Below, one piece after another: positions 23,759 through 31,379 of a DNA stretch of 64,000 nucleotides (the first letter of the stretch is position 1; every line of letters starts with the position of its first letter). Position numbers and translations under genes: made by a program. Source of the DNA: RGIG5579 sp045541915 (GTDB lineage Bacteria; Bacillota; Clostridia; Oscillospirales; SIG627); assembly GCA_045541915.1 (NCBI GenBank), contig JAZQJZ010000019.1, positions 29,753 through 93,752 of the forward strand. The letters run 5' to 3'. The notes beneath the pieces are model-generated. The model saw only the letters and a program-made list of their open reading frames with translations, was not told where the DNA came from and ran no database searches.

Positions 23759-24499
23759 ATGGAAAACGAACTAAAAAAGCGCCTTGAGGAATTGGCCCAA
23801 CGGGCGGATTCAAAAGGTATTTATACGCAAACACAGTTTCTTGGGGAAGGGGAACAGGCAATTCTTGCCGAGCTGCCTCTTCCCGTCCCTTATCGCCTTT
23901 TTGGAGCCCATCCGGATTCGGAGCGGTGCATTGCGGTGTTTGGGGACGAAGAGGCCTGGGGCTATCCTTGGGAAAACACCCTTGTGATTTTGAAAATCGA
24001 GCCGAAGGACCCCAAGTTTGCCGATGCTCTGACTCATCGGGATTTCCTGGGAGCCTTGCTGAATTTGGGGATCCGGCGAGAGCTTTTGGGAGACATTTTG
24101 ATTTCGGACAATGTGGGATATTTGGTTGCACTGGAGAGCATTGCGCCGTATCTGGAGGAAAATCTTTCCCGCGTGCGACATACCTCGGTCAAAGTAAGCA
24201 GGATTCCCCAAATTCCCCAAGACGTTTTTGTAAAGATGGAAGAAAAAGCAGTGGTCTGCGCCTCTGCCAGAGTGGATGCGGTGATTGCCGGTGTTTGGAA
24301 CCTGTCCCGATCCCAAGGAAAGGACCTGGTGGAAAAGGAAAAGGTGAGCATCAGCGGAAAGCTTGTGACCGATCCGTCCTTTTCTTTGCCGGAAGGATGC
24401 CGGGTTTCGGTGCGAGGATACGGCCGGTTTTATTTTGACGGCGCCCAAGGGGAAACCCGAAGCGGAAGATGTCGGATGAAGGTTCGTCTGTTTGTTTGA
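23759..24499 (+). CDS. YlmH-like S4-domain RNA-binding protein
   Basis: The 246 residues match the YlmH family: an N-terminal region with FLGEGEQAIL, a central THRDFLGALLNLGIRRELLGDILISDNVGYLVALESIAPYL block (family hallmark), and a C-terminal S4 RNA-binding domain (about 175-246). The family is linked to division-cluster genes and ribosome-associated quality control. Here it is not next to sepF or divIVA but sits directly after the MocR-type gene (3 nt), so it may be translated by coupling. Confidence 0.87.
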   Translation: MENELKKRLEELAQRADSKGIYTQTQFLGEGEQAILAELPLPVPYRLFGAHPDSERCIAVFGDEEAWGYPWENTLVILKIEPKDPKFADALTHRDFLGALLNLGIRRELLGDILISDNVGYLVALESIAPYLEENLSRVRHTSVKVSRIPQIPQDVFVKMEEKAVVCASARVDAVIAGVWNLSRSQGKDLVEKEKVSISGKLVTDPSFSLPEGCRVSVRGYGRFYFDGAQGETRSGRCRMKVRLFV

Positions 24500-24511
24500 A
24501 AAGGAGAAAAA

Positions 24512-24979
24512 ATGGAAATCAGAAGAGCAAAAGAAAAGGATCTTGAGGGAATTTCTTCCCTTCTATATCAGGTGCTTGCTGTTCATCATCAGGGAAGACC
24601 GGATCTGTTTTACGGCGGTGTGAAAAAGTATACCGATGAGGAAACCCTGGAAATCATCCGGGATGACCTTCGTCCGGTCTTTGTGGCGGTGGAGGGAGAA
24701 TGCGTTTTGGGATATGCGTTCTGCATTTTCCAGCAAATACGGGATAGCCATATTCTCACGCCCATCAAAACCCTGTATCTTGATGATCTTTGTGTGGATG
24801 AAAACGCCCGTGGAACGGGAGTGGGAAAGGCGCTCTTTTCCTTTGTGAAGGCCTTTGCCAAGGAAAAGGGATGCTATAATATGACATTGAATGTATGGTC
24901 CTGCAACCAAAGTGCTCTTTCTTTTTATGAGAAATGCGGTATGATTCCTCAGAAAATCGGAATGGAAACCATCTTATAA
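24512..24979 (+). CDS. GNAT-family N-acetyltransferase
   Basis: The 155-residue acetyltransferase has the full GNAT core: YLDDLCVDENARGTGVGKALFSFVKAFAKEKGC (beta4 and the acetyl-CoA loop RGTGVG) and LNVWSCNQSALSFYEKCGM. The substrate is unknown. AAAAGGAG lies 7 nt before the ATG, 12 nt after ylmH, so it is the third gene of the MocR-ylmH unit. A terminator hairpin follows. Confidence 0.88.
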   Translation: MEIRRAKEKDLEGISSLLYQVLAVHHQGRPDLFYGGVKKYTDEETLEIIRDDLRPVFVAVEGECVLGYAFCIFQQIRDSHILTPIKTLYLDDLCVDENARGTGVGKALFSFVKAFAKEKGCYNMTLNVWSCNQSALSFYEKCGMIPQKIGMETIL

Positions 24980-25001
24980 AATTTGTATTCCCGGATAAGA
25001 T

Positions 25002-25037
25002 AAAATCGGAGAGGTCTTGACATCGCTCCGATTTTTT
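25002..25037 (+). terminator. Terminator overlapping the csoR promoter
   Basis: ATCGGAG (25005-25011) pairs with CTCCGAT (25026-25032) around a 14-nt loop, followed by a run of six T (25032-25037). It ends the upstream GNAT transcript. The loop contains the csoR -35 hexamer. Confidence 0.7.
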
Positions 25038-25045
25038 GATAGGAT
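25017..25045 (+). promoter_or_regulatory. Promoter for csoR-copA
   Basis: Perfect TTGACA, a 17-bp spacer, TAGGAT. The -35 lies in the loop of the preceding terminator, and the spacer includes its 3' arm and T-run. Confidence 0.8.
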
Positions 25046-25048
25046 GAT

Positions 25049-25067
25049 AATACCCCTGGGGGGTATT
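25049..25067 (+). promoter_or_regulatory. CsoR operator
   Basis: AATACCCC-TGG-GGGGTATT is a perfect 8+3+8 inverted repeat just downstream of the -10, overlapping the expected transcription start. Its C-run/G-run form with TA edges is the known CsoR operator type, and it is 18 nt upstream of the csoR gene, so autorepression relieved by Cu(I) is expected. Confidence 0.9.
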
Positions 25068-25085
25068 ACGACCAAGGAGAAAAGT

Positions 25086-25385
25086 ATGGAACAAACAAGT
25101 TGCCATGGAAGAAAGAAAGTGCGCAGCGAGGAAGAGAAGAAAAGGCTCTTAAATCGCTTGAACCGTATTTCCGGGCAAATCCGCGGGCTGGGAAATATGC
25201 TGGAGGAGGATGCATATTGCATTGATGTGATCACCCAGGTGGCCGCCGCAAGAGAGGCGCTGGCTTCCTTTTCCCGGGTACTTTTGGAGGAACATATCCG
25301 CACCTGCGTTGCCCGGGATCTGAAAGAGGGAAGACAGGGTGTTTCGGAAGAATTGGTGGAAACGGTCCGCCGTTTGACAAAATAA
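25086..25385 (+). CDS. csoR: Copper-sensing repressor CsoR
   Basis: All-helical DUF156-family repressor, 99 residues. The Cu(I) ligands of CsoR are visible: Cys45 (AYCIDV), His70 and Cys74 (EHIRTC). The core RLLNRLNRISGQIRGLGNMLEED is typical. The start at 25086 is preceded by AAGGAGAAAAGT; an upstream in-frame extension would run through the operator. It sits directly before copA and downstream of a perfect CsoR operator, which confirms copper as the signal. Confidence 0.95.
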   Translation: MEQTSCHGRKKVRSEEEKKRLLNRLNRISGQIRGLGNMLEEDAYCIDVITQVAAAREALASFSRVLLEEHIRTCVARDLKEGRQGVSEELVETVRRLTK

Positions 25386-25394
25386 GGAGATCGT

Positions 25395-27833
25395 ATGAAA
25401 GAATTTTCTGTTAGTGGAATGAGCTGTGCCGCCTGCAGCGCCAGAGTTGAGGGTGCGGTGAATAAGGTGGAGGGAGTCACCTCCTGCTCGGTGAGCCTTT
25501 TGACCAATTCCATGACCGTAGAAGGCTCTTTCCAAGAGGAAGATGTGATTCTTGCGGTAAAGAAAGCAGGGTACGGCGCAGAAAGAAAAGGCGATCAGAA
25601 GAAAGAGAAAAAAGAGGAAAGGGAAGAAAGTCTGCTTGTGCCTCTTGTGATCTCGGCTATTCTTCTTTTGGCTTTGATGTATGTATCTATGGGGCATATG
25701 CTCTCGCTTCCCTTGCCGGAGTGGTTCAATCCCATGGCCCAGAGCATTTATCAGATGCTCCTTTCCCTTTTCATTTTGTTTTTGCATCGGCGGTTTTTCA
25801 TCAAGGGCTTTTCCGGTCTGATCCATCGCGCACCCAATATGGATACCTTGGTTTCCTTGGGTTCGGGGGTATCCTTTCTTTACAGCGTGGTTCTGGTCTT
25901 TCGTATGACATCGCTCTCTGTTCCGGCGCAAATGAAATTGCTCCACGGACTTTATTTTGAATCAGCCGCTATGATTCTGGTCCTGATCACTGTAGGAAAA
26001 ATGCTGGAGGCTTATTCCAAGGGGAAAACCACCAATGCCATTCGAGGATTGCAAGGCCTTTCCCCCTCTTCTGCCCACGTGCTGGGGGAGGATGGAGAAA
26101 AGGAGATTCCCCTGGATCAGGTTCGCGTGGGAGATACGGTCATCGTTCGTCCCGGCGAAGCCTTTCCGGTGGACGGGGTGATCCTGGAGGGGCAGGGGGC
26201 TGTGGATGAATCTGCCCTCACCGGTGAGAGCATTCCAGTGGATAAGAAAGAAGGAGACCGGGTCTTTACCGGCACGGCCAATCTTTCCGGGCATCTTTAT
26301 TGCCGCAGTGAAAAGGTGGGAGGGGATACGGTCCTTTCCCGAATCATTGATCGAGTGACCGCCGCCTCTGCCTCCAAGGCACCCATTGCCCGCCTGGCCG
26401 ATCGGGTCAGCGGCGTTTTTGTACCGGTTGTTATTACGCTGGCTTTGATCACCTTTGGCATTTGGCTGATTTTGGCGGTTCCCTTTGGCACTGCACTTTC
26501 CCGAGGAATCGCTGTTCTTGTCGTCAGCTGTCCCTGCGCCTTGGGACTTGCTACGCCGGTTGCCATCATGGTGTCAAACGGAGTGGCGGCGCGGCACGGT
26601 GTCTTATTTAAAACGGCAGAGGGCTTGGAGGAGGCCGGCAGAGTGAAAACTGTGGTGCTGGATAAAACCGGCACGGTGACCACCGGCAAAATGCAAGTGA
26701 CCGATGTGATCTGCCAAGGGGATGTAAAAAAAGAAGAGCTCATCTCCATTGCTGCAGCACTGGAGGAGGGGAGCTCTCATCCCATCTCCCGGGCCGTTTT
26801 GGAATTTGCAGAACAAGAAAAGATTCATCCCTCTTCTCTGGACTCGTTCCAATCCCGTGCTGGATTCGGAGTAGAAGGAAAGGTGGACGGAATTTGTGTT
26901 GTGGGCGGTAAAATAGAGCTTGCCCAGGAGATCGCACCCGTTCCGGAAGAAATAAAAAAAGAGGCTCATCGCCTTTCCTCCCAAGGGAAAACACCGCTCT
27001 TTTTTGCCAAAGAGGGGGCGTTTTTGGGACTGATTGCCATGGCGGATACCGTGAAGGAAGATTCTGCTCAGGCAGTGGAGAATTTGAAAAAAATGGGACT
27101 TTCTGTGGTGATGATCACCGGTGACCGAAAAGAGACGGCAGAAAGCATTGCACACCAGGTGGGAATCGAGGAGGTCTTTGCCGGCATTTTGCCGGAGGGC
27201 AAGGAAGAGCTGGTAAGAAAACTGGAACAGAAAGGCAAGGTTATGATGGTGGGCGATGGCATCAACGATGCTCCGGCTCTCACCTCTGCCTCTCTGGGGG
27301 TTGCCATCGGAAACGGAGTTGATATTGCCATGGATGCTGCCCAGGTGGTTCTGATGAACCACTCTCTTTCCGACCTTCCCCGGCTGATCCGCCTTTCCCA
27401 AAAGACCGTAAAAAACATTAAGGAAAACCTATTCTGGGCATTTTGCTATAATATCATTGGTATCCCCTTGGCTGCCGGAGTTTTCACTCCGGTTTTGGGC
27501 TGGAGTCTGACGCCGATGTTTGGCGCCGCGGCCATGAGTGTTTCCAGCTTTTTTGTGATTTGTAACGCCCTGCGGCTCAACCTCTTTCCTTGGGGCGAGA
27601 AAATAAAAACAGAGAAAAAGGAGAATCAAACAATGGAAAAAGTATTGAAGATCGAGGGTATGATGTGTCCTCACTGCGAGGCGCACGTAAAGAAAGCGCT
27701 GGAGGCCATCCCCGGTGTGATTTCTGCCACTGCCTGCCACGAAAAGAATGAGGCCACCGTTTGCCTTTCGCAGAGCATCCCTGACGCTGTCTTGAAGGAG
27801 GCAGTTGAAAAAGAAGGATACAAGGTTCTGTAA
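25395..27833 (+). CDS. copA: Copper-exporting P1B ATPase with C-terminal CopZ-like domain
   Basis: Cu(I) efflux pump in the cytoplasmic membrane, 812 residues. Order: N-terminal heavy-metal domain with Cys11-x2-Cys14, several membrane spans, actuator with TGES, the metal-transport motif Cys379-Pro-Cys381, phosphorylation motif DKTGT (Asp423), hinge GDGINDAPAL, then last spans. After FPWGEKIKTEKKENQ comes a second metal-binding domain at residues 747-812 (KIEGMMCPHCEAHVKKAL, Cys758 and Cys761). Most CopA proteins end before this. The internal Met747 has its own ribosome-binding site. Confidence 0.95.
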   Translation: MKEFSVSGMSCAACSARVEGAVNKVEGVTSCSVSLLTNSMTVEGSFQEEDVILAVKKAGYGAERKGDQKKEKKEEREESLLVPLVISAILLLALMYVSMGHMLSLPLPEWFNPMAQSIYQMLLSLFILFLHRRFFIKGFSGLIHRAPNMDTLVSLGSGVSFLYSVVLVFRMTSLSVPAQMKLLHGLYFESAAMILVLITVGKMLEAYSKGKTTNAIRGLQGLSPSSAHVLGEDGEKEIPLDQVRVGDTVIVRPGEAFPVDGVILEGQGAVDESALTGESIPVDKKEGDRVFTGTANLSGHLYCRSEKVGGDTVLSRIIDRVTAASASKAPIARLADRVSGVFVPVVITLALITFGIWLILAVPFGTALSRGIAVLVVSCPCALGLATPVAIMVSNGVAARHGVLFKTAEGLEEAGRVKTVVLDKTGTVTTGKMQVTDVICQGDVKKEELISIAAALEEGSSHPISRAVLEFAEQEKIHPSSLDSFQSRAGFGVEGKVDGICVVGGKIELAQEIAPVPEEIKKEAHRLSSQGKTPLFFAKEGAFLGLIAMADTVKEDSAQAVENLKKMGLSVVMITGDRKETAESIAHQVGIEEVFAGILPEGKEELVRKLEQKGKVMMVGDGINDAPALTSASLGVAIGNGVDIAMDAAQVVLMNHSLSDLPRLIRLSQKTVKNIKENLFWAFCYNIIGIPLAAGVFTPVLGWSLTPMFGAAAMSVSSFFVICNALRLNLFPWGEKIKTEKKENQTMEKVLKIEGMMCPHCEAHVKKALEAIPGVISATACHEKNEATVCLSQSIPDAVLKEAVEKEGYKVL
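27616..27833 (+). other. Possible internal translation unit: CopZ-like chaperone
   Basis: Inside copA, AAAAGGAG (27616-27623) lies 9 nt before an in-frame ATG at 27633. Translation from there gives a 66-residue protein that is exactly one heavy-metal-associated domain (GMMCPHC), the size of a stand-alone CopZ copper chaperone. The site may be a relic of a former separate gene or may still give a second product. Confidence 0.5.
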
Positions 27834-27837
27834 ACCG

Positions 27838-27880
27838 ATCCCGACTCTCCCCGGAGGGTCGGGATTTTCTTTGCTTTTTT
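27838..27880 (+). terminator. Terminator after copA
   Basis: ATCCCGAC pairs with GTCGGGAT (27838-27845 with 27858-27865), with an inner CTCC/GGAG pair, followed by a T-rich run. Confidence 0.88.
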
Positions 27881-27897
27881 GAAAAATACATGAAAGT

Positions 27898-27964
27898 TGA
27901 ATATAAAAACAAAAATATTCTTTTTCAATGAATAATTTGGTTGAATATTCACAAAAACGTGAAT
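27898..27964 (+). promoter_or_regulatory. Cluster of TGAAT half-sites upstream of argG
   Basis: TGAAT occurs at 27898, 27929, 27942 and 27960, and TGAATATTCA at 27942-27951 is a perfect 10-bp palindrome. Arginine-repressor boxes are built from TGAAT/ATTCA half-sites, usually separated by about four A/T bases, so this may be an ArgR region, but the spacing is not canonical and the region is A/T-rich. Confidence 0.35.
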
Positions 27965-28002
27965 TTTCCGTTGATTTTTTTCAAAAAACAGGGAAAAACC
28001 TA

Positions 28003-28031
28003 TTGCATTTTACTTGCGTGTATGATAAGAT
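28003..28031 (+). promoter_or_regulatory. Promoter for argG
   Basis: TTGCAT, a 17-bp spacer, TAAGAT, 44 nt upstream of the argG start. Confidence 0.75.
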
Positions 28032-28075
28032 AGGGTCAGTTTGGGACGGAAAGCGTCCGATCGGAGGAAAATGAA

Positions 28076-29302
28076 ATGAAAAAAGACATTAAGAAAGTGG
28101 TATTGGCTTATTCCGGAGGCTTGGATACATCCATTATCATTCCGTGGCTGAAGGAGAATTATAACGATCCAGAAATCATCGCTGTTTCCGGCAACGTGGG
28201 TCAGGCTGACGAATTGGAGGGTCTGGAAGAAAAGGCCATCAAAACCGGCGCTTCCAAGATCTATATTGAAGATCTGACCGAAGAATTTGTGGAAGAAATG
28301 GTGATCCCCACCGTTCAGGCCGGGGGCAAATATGAGGAATATCTGATGGGCACCGCTCTTGCCCGGCCCATCATTGCAAAGCGCCTTTGCGAGATTGCCA
28401 TTCAGGAAGGGGCCGACGCCATTTGCCACGGTTGCACCGGTAAAGGCAATGACCAGGTTCGCTTTGAATTGGCCATCAAGGCATTTGCACCGGATCTGAC
28501 CATCATCGCTCCTTGGCGTGAGTGGGACATCAAATCCCGTGAAGAAGAGATCGCTTATGCCGAAGCGCATAATGTTCCCTTGAAGATCAACCGCGAGACC
28601 AACTATTCCAAGGATAAGAATATGTGGCATCTTTCCCATGAGGGTCTTGATCTGGAGGATACCGGAAATGAACCCTTGTACGAAAAAGAGGGTTTTTTGG
28701 AAATGGGTGTTTCTCCCATGCAGGCTCCCGATGAACCCACTTATCTGACCCTGGAATTTGAAGCCGGACGTCCCGTAGCACTGGACGGTGTGAAAATGAG
28801 TGCAAAGGAAATCATTTTGAAGCTGAATGAGCTGGGCGGTAAGAACGGTATCGGCCTTTTGGATATTGTAGAAAACCGTCTTGTGGGTATGAAGTGTCGC
28901 GGCGTTTATGAAACTCCCGGCGGCGCCATTTTGTACTTTGCTCACAACTATCTGGAAACCCTTTGCCTGGATAAAATGACCAAGCACAAAAAAGAAGAGC
29001 TTTCCATCACCTTTGGCGAATTGCTTTATAACGGTCAGTGGTACACGCCTCTGCGTGAAGCCCTTTCCGCATTTGTTTCCAAGACTCAGGAGCACGTCAC
29101 CGGTAAGGTTCGCATTAAGCTTTATAAGGGCAATATGATCAAAGCAGGCGCTTGGAGCGATTGGTCTCTCTACTCTGAAGAGATCGCAACCTTCGAAGAA
29201 GACGAGGTTTATGATCAGACCGATGCCACCGGCTTTATCAACCTTTGGGGTCTTCCCATTTCTGTTCAGGCACAGGTCAACGCCAAGAACAAAGCAAAAT
29301 AA
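28076..29302 (+). CDS. argG: Argininosuccinate synthase
   Basis: Condenses citrulline and aspartate using ATP in arginine biosynthesis. The 408-residue product has the ATP pyrophosphatase loop VLAYSGGLDTSIIIPWL, the signature GCTGKGNDQVRFELA, and the ending TGFINLWGLPISVQAQVN. TCGGAGGAAAATGAA supports the start. argH is not adjacent, so argG is transcribed alone between its promoter and a strong terminator. The upstream TGAAT cluster is consistent with arginine-dependent control. Confidence 0.97.
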   Translation: MKKDIKKVVLAYSGGLDTSIIIPWLKENYNDPEIIAVSGNVGQADELEGLEEKAIKTGASKIYIEDLTEEFVEEMVIPTVQAGGKYEEYLMGTALARPIIAKRLCEIAIQEGADAICHGCTGKGNDQVRFELAIKAFAPDLTIIAPWREWDIKSREEEIAYAEAHNVPLKINRETNYSKDKNMWHLSHEGLDLEDTGNEPLYEKEGFLEMGVSPMQAPDEPTYLTLEFEAGRPVALDGVKMSAKEIILKLNELGGKNGIGLLDIVENRLVGMKCRGVYETPGGAILYFAHNYLETLCLDKMTKHKKEELSITFGELLYNGQWYTPLREALSAFVSKTQEHVTGKVRIKLYKGNMIKAGAWSDWSLYSEEIATFEEDEVYDQTDATGFINLWGLPISVQAQVNAKNKAK

Positions 29303-29313
29303 GAATCAAAAAG

Positions 29314-29347
29314 AAAACCTCCATACTCGTGGGTATGGAGGTTTTTT
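29314..29347. terminator. Bidirectional terminator argG / AEC transporter
   Basis: AAAACCTCCATAC, a six-base loop, then GTATGGAGGTTTTTT; A/T-runs on both sides. It separates convergent genes. Confidence 0.93.
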
Positions 29348-29363
29348 GATGCAAAACGCTCTG

Positions 29364-30347
29364 TTAAGCGAATATTTGATTGAAGAGCATAAAGATGATC
29401 GGAATGGTCAGGCACGAGAGCAGATGGGAGATCAGCGCCATACCGGCTGCAACCGAGGTATCGTTTCCGTATGCTGCCGGAACTACAATGGTATTGAGTC
29501 CCAGGGGCATTGCCAGTGCACAAACGGTGCAAAGTGCCACTCCGTAGGGAAGAGGGACAAAGAAGAGAATGCACATGCCGATCAGCGGCATTACAACCAG
29601 GCGAATGATGGAAACCAAATAGATGGATCCGTTTCGAAGTGTGGTTTTCAGATCAATTTTTGCAATGGTAATACCGGTCAGGAGCATTGCCAGCGGAGAC
29701 ATACAGTTCCCCAAGGAATTCACAGCCTCTCCTACAAAGCTCGGCAAGGGGAAAGAGGTGATTCCCAGAAGCATTCCCACAAGCATTCCCACAAACATAG
29801 GATTGGCGATTTTTTTCAGCCCTTCCAGAGGATTTTTTTTCGTTTCGGTTTTTGGCATTAAAAGACCCGGAACGCCCCAAATGTAAATGAGGACCCAGAA
29901 GGGAATGACAAATACCAGATAATCCATGAAAACATCCGGGAATAGAGCCGCGACTACTGCATTTCCCATAAAGCCGAAATTGGAGAAGGAAAGACCGTAG
30001 GTATAGATGTTTTGAATGTAGCGATCCTTGGAGCAGATCTTAGAAACTGTGATGGCAAACAAAGCGGAAAGAATTGCCGCCACGGTGCCGCAAAGAAGAT
30101 ACTTCCAGGTAACGGTAAAGCTTTTTACCGTAAAATGACTTGAAAATGTCCCCAGAACCAGCGCCGGGATGAATATATTGTTTTCCAGTTTGGAAATCAT
30201 TCCGGCACATCCCTCTGGAAGAATGTGCAATCGGGAAAGCAGGTACCCGATGGCAATGATGAGAAGCAAAAAGCCCATTTGACTTAAGGTGGAGAAAAAC
30301 ACTTGAGAGTGCATTCCGTTTGCGGAGAGAAGAATCATATTTCCCAT
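29364..30347 (-). CDS. AEC-family (auxin efflux carrier type) transporter
   Basis: Integral membrane protein of 327 residues with about ten hydrophobic segments and the pattern of the AEC family: GFLLLIIAIGYLLSRL at the start, SFSNFGFMGNAVVAALFP in the middle, and AYGNDTSVAAGMALISHLLSCLTIPII at the end. Bacterial relatives move organic acids such as malate, but the substrate cannot be told here. It follows rsmI on the same strand after an 80-nt gap with a hairpin. A GAGG site precedes the ATG. Confidence 0.88.
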   Translation of the reverse strand: MGNMILLSANGMHSQVFFSTLSQMGFLLLIIAIGYLLSRLHILPEGCAGMISKLENNIFIPALVLGTFSSHFTVKSFTVTWKYLLCGTVAAILSALFAITVSKICSKDRYIQNIYTYGLSFSNFGFMGNAVVAALFPDVFMDYLVFVIPFWVLIYIWGVPGLLMPKTETKKNPLEGLKKIANPMFVGMLVGMLLGITSFPLPSFVGEAVNSLGNCMSPLAMLLTGITIAKIDLKTTLRNGSIYLVSIIRLVVMPLIGMCILFFVPLPYGVALCTVCALAMPLGLNTIVVPAAYGNDTSVAAGMALISHLLSCLTIPIIFMLFNQIFA

Positions 30348-30385
30348 AAAAACCTCACTGATAATAAATCATGTCCGATCGTTTC

Positions 30386-30421
30386 AAAAGCAAATACCGG
30401 TTTCAACCGGTATTTGCTTTT
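30386..30421 (-). terminator. Hairpin between rsmI and the AEC gene
   Basis: AAAAGCAAATACCGG, a six-base loop, CCGGTATTTGCTTTT: a 15-bp perfect stem just past the rsmI stop. The T-run is short (four), so it may attenuate rather than stop transcription. Confidence 0.75.
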
Positions 30422-30427
30422 GAAAAA

Positions 30428-31375
30428 TTATTCAAACAACTCTTTTAAGCGAATGGCAGCACCCTTTAGATCGTTTTTCTTGAAAGGGGTATTTTCCTTT
30501 TCCAATACTGCTTCAATGGCATCTCGCAGAGTGGGTGCGCCGGCGAGCATTTCTTCCACCAAAGCCGCCTCCGGAGAATGGGGGAGAGGGGGCTCCTCTT
30601 TTTTCTCCTGGACGGGAACCTCAATGATCAGGGTAAATTCACCCTTTTCCGCGTTGGGGTTTTCCTCCAGTTCTTTCAGCACCTCTCCGGTGGTACCGCG
30701 GTAAAACCTTTCGTGGGTCTTGGTCAGATCATTACAAAGACAAAGGGAGGCATCCGGGAGCTTTTCTGCCAGAAAGGAGACGGTCTTTAAGATCCTTTTG
30801 GGAGATTCATAATAAATGAAGGTGCGCGTCACGCCGCTTTTTAGCCGGTTCAATTCCTCTTTTCGGTCGCTGTTTTCTTTTGGGAAAAAGCCACAGAATA
30901 AAAAGGAGGTTAAATCAAATCCGGACGCGGAAATACCGCTGACTGCGGCACAGGCGCCGGGCACAGGCACCACAAGAAAGCCTTCTTCAATGGCTCGTTT
31001 TATCAATTCGTTTCCGGGATCGGAAATGCAGGGCGTTCCGGCATCGGAGATCACCGCGATGCTCTTTCCGTCCCGCAAGGCAGAAAGAAACAGCTCTGTT
31101 TTTCGGTGCTCGTTGAATTTTTGATTGGAGATCACCTCTTTCCGGATCCCCAAAATGTTCAAAAGAATGTAAGAACGGCGAGTGTCCTCTGCGGCAATCA
31201 GATCCACTCCCTCCAGCACTTTGATGGCACGCACGGAAATATCCACGATGCGCCCAATGGGAGTTGCCACCACGTAAAGAGTGCCACCGGTCACATACAC
31301 TTCCTTTTCTCGCAGCGTTTCCAGTGCCCCGGCTACCTCCTCCGGGAGAGGGACTTTTTCTTGGATCTCATCCAT
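30428..31375 (-). CDS. rsmI: 16S rRNA (cytidine-1402-2'-O)-methyltransferase
   Basis: Tetrapyrrole-methylase-fold enzyme that 2'-O-methylates C1402 in the decoding centre. The 315 residues include GGTLYVVATPIG (residues 30-41), AAEDTRRSYILL, SDAGTPCISDPG and YYESPKR. There is an unusual ~29-residue N-terminal extension (MDEIQEKVPLPEEVAGALETL). It appears real because GGAG in the end of the upstream gene is correctly spaced for the ATG at 31375, only 4 nt after that gene's stop. It is the last gene of a four-gene operon. Confidence 0.94.
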   Translation of the reverse strand: MDEIQEKVPLPEEVAGALETLREKEVYVTGGTLYVVATPIGRIVDISVRAIKVLEGVDLIAAEDTRRSYILLNILGIRKEVISNQKFNEHRKTELFLSALRDGKSIAVISDAGTPCISDPGNELIKRAIEEGFLVVPVPGACAAVSGISASGFDLTSFLFCGFFPKENSDRKEELNRLKSGVTRTFIYYESPKRILKTVSFLAEKLPDASLCLCNDLTKTHERFYRGTTGEVLKELEENPNAEKGEFTLIIEVPVQEKKEEPPLPHSPEAALVEEMLAGAPTLRDAIEAVLEKENTPFKKNDLKGAAIRLKELFE

Positions 31376-31379
31376 GGTC

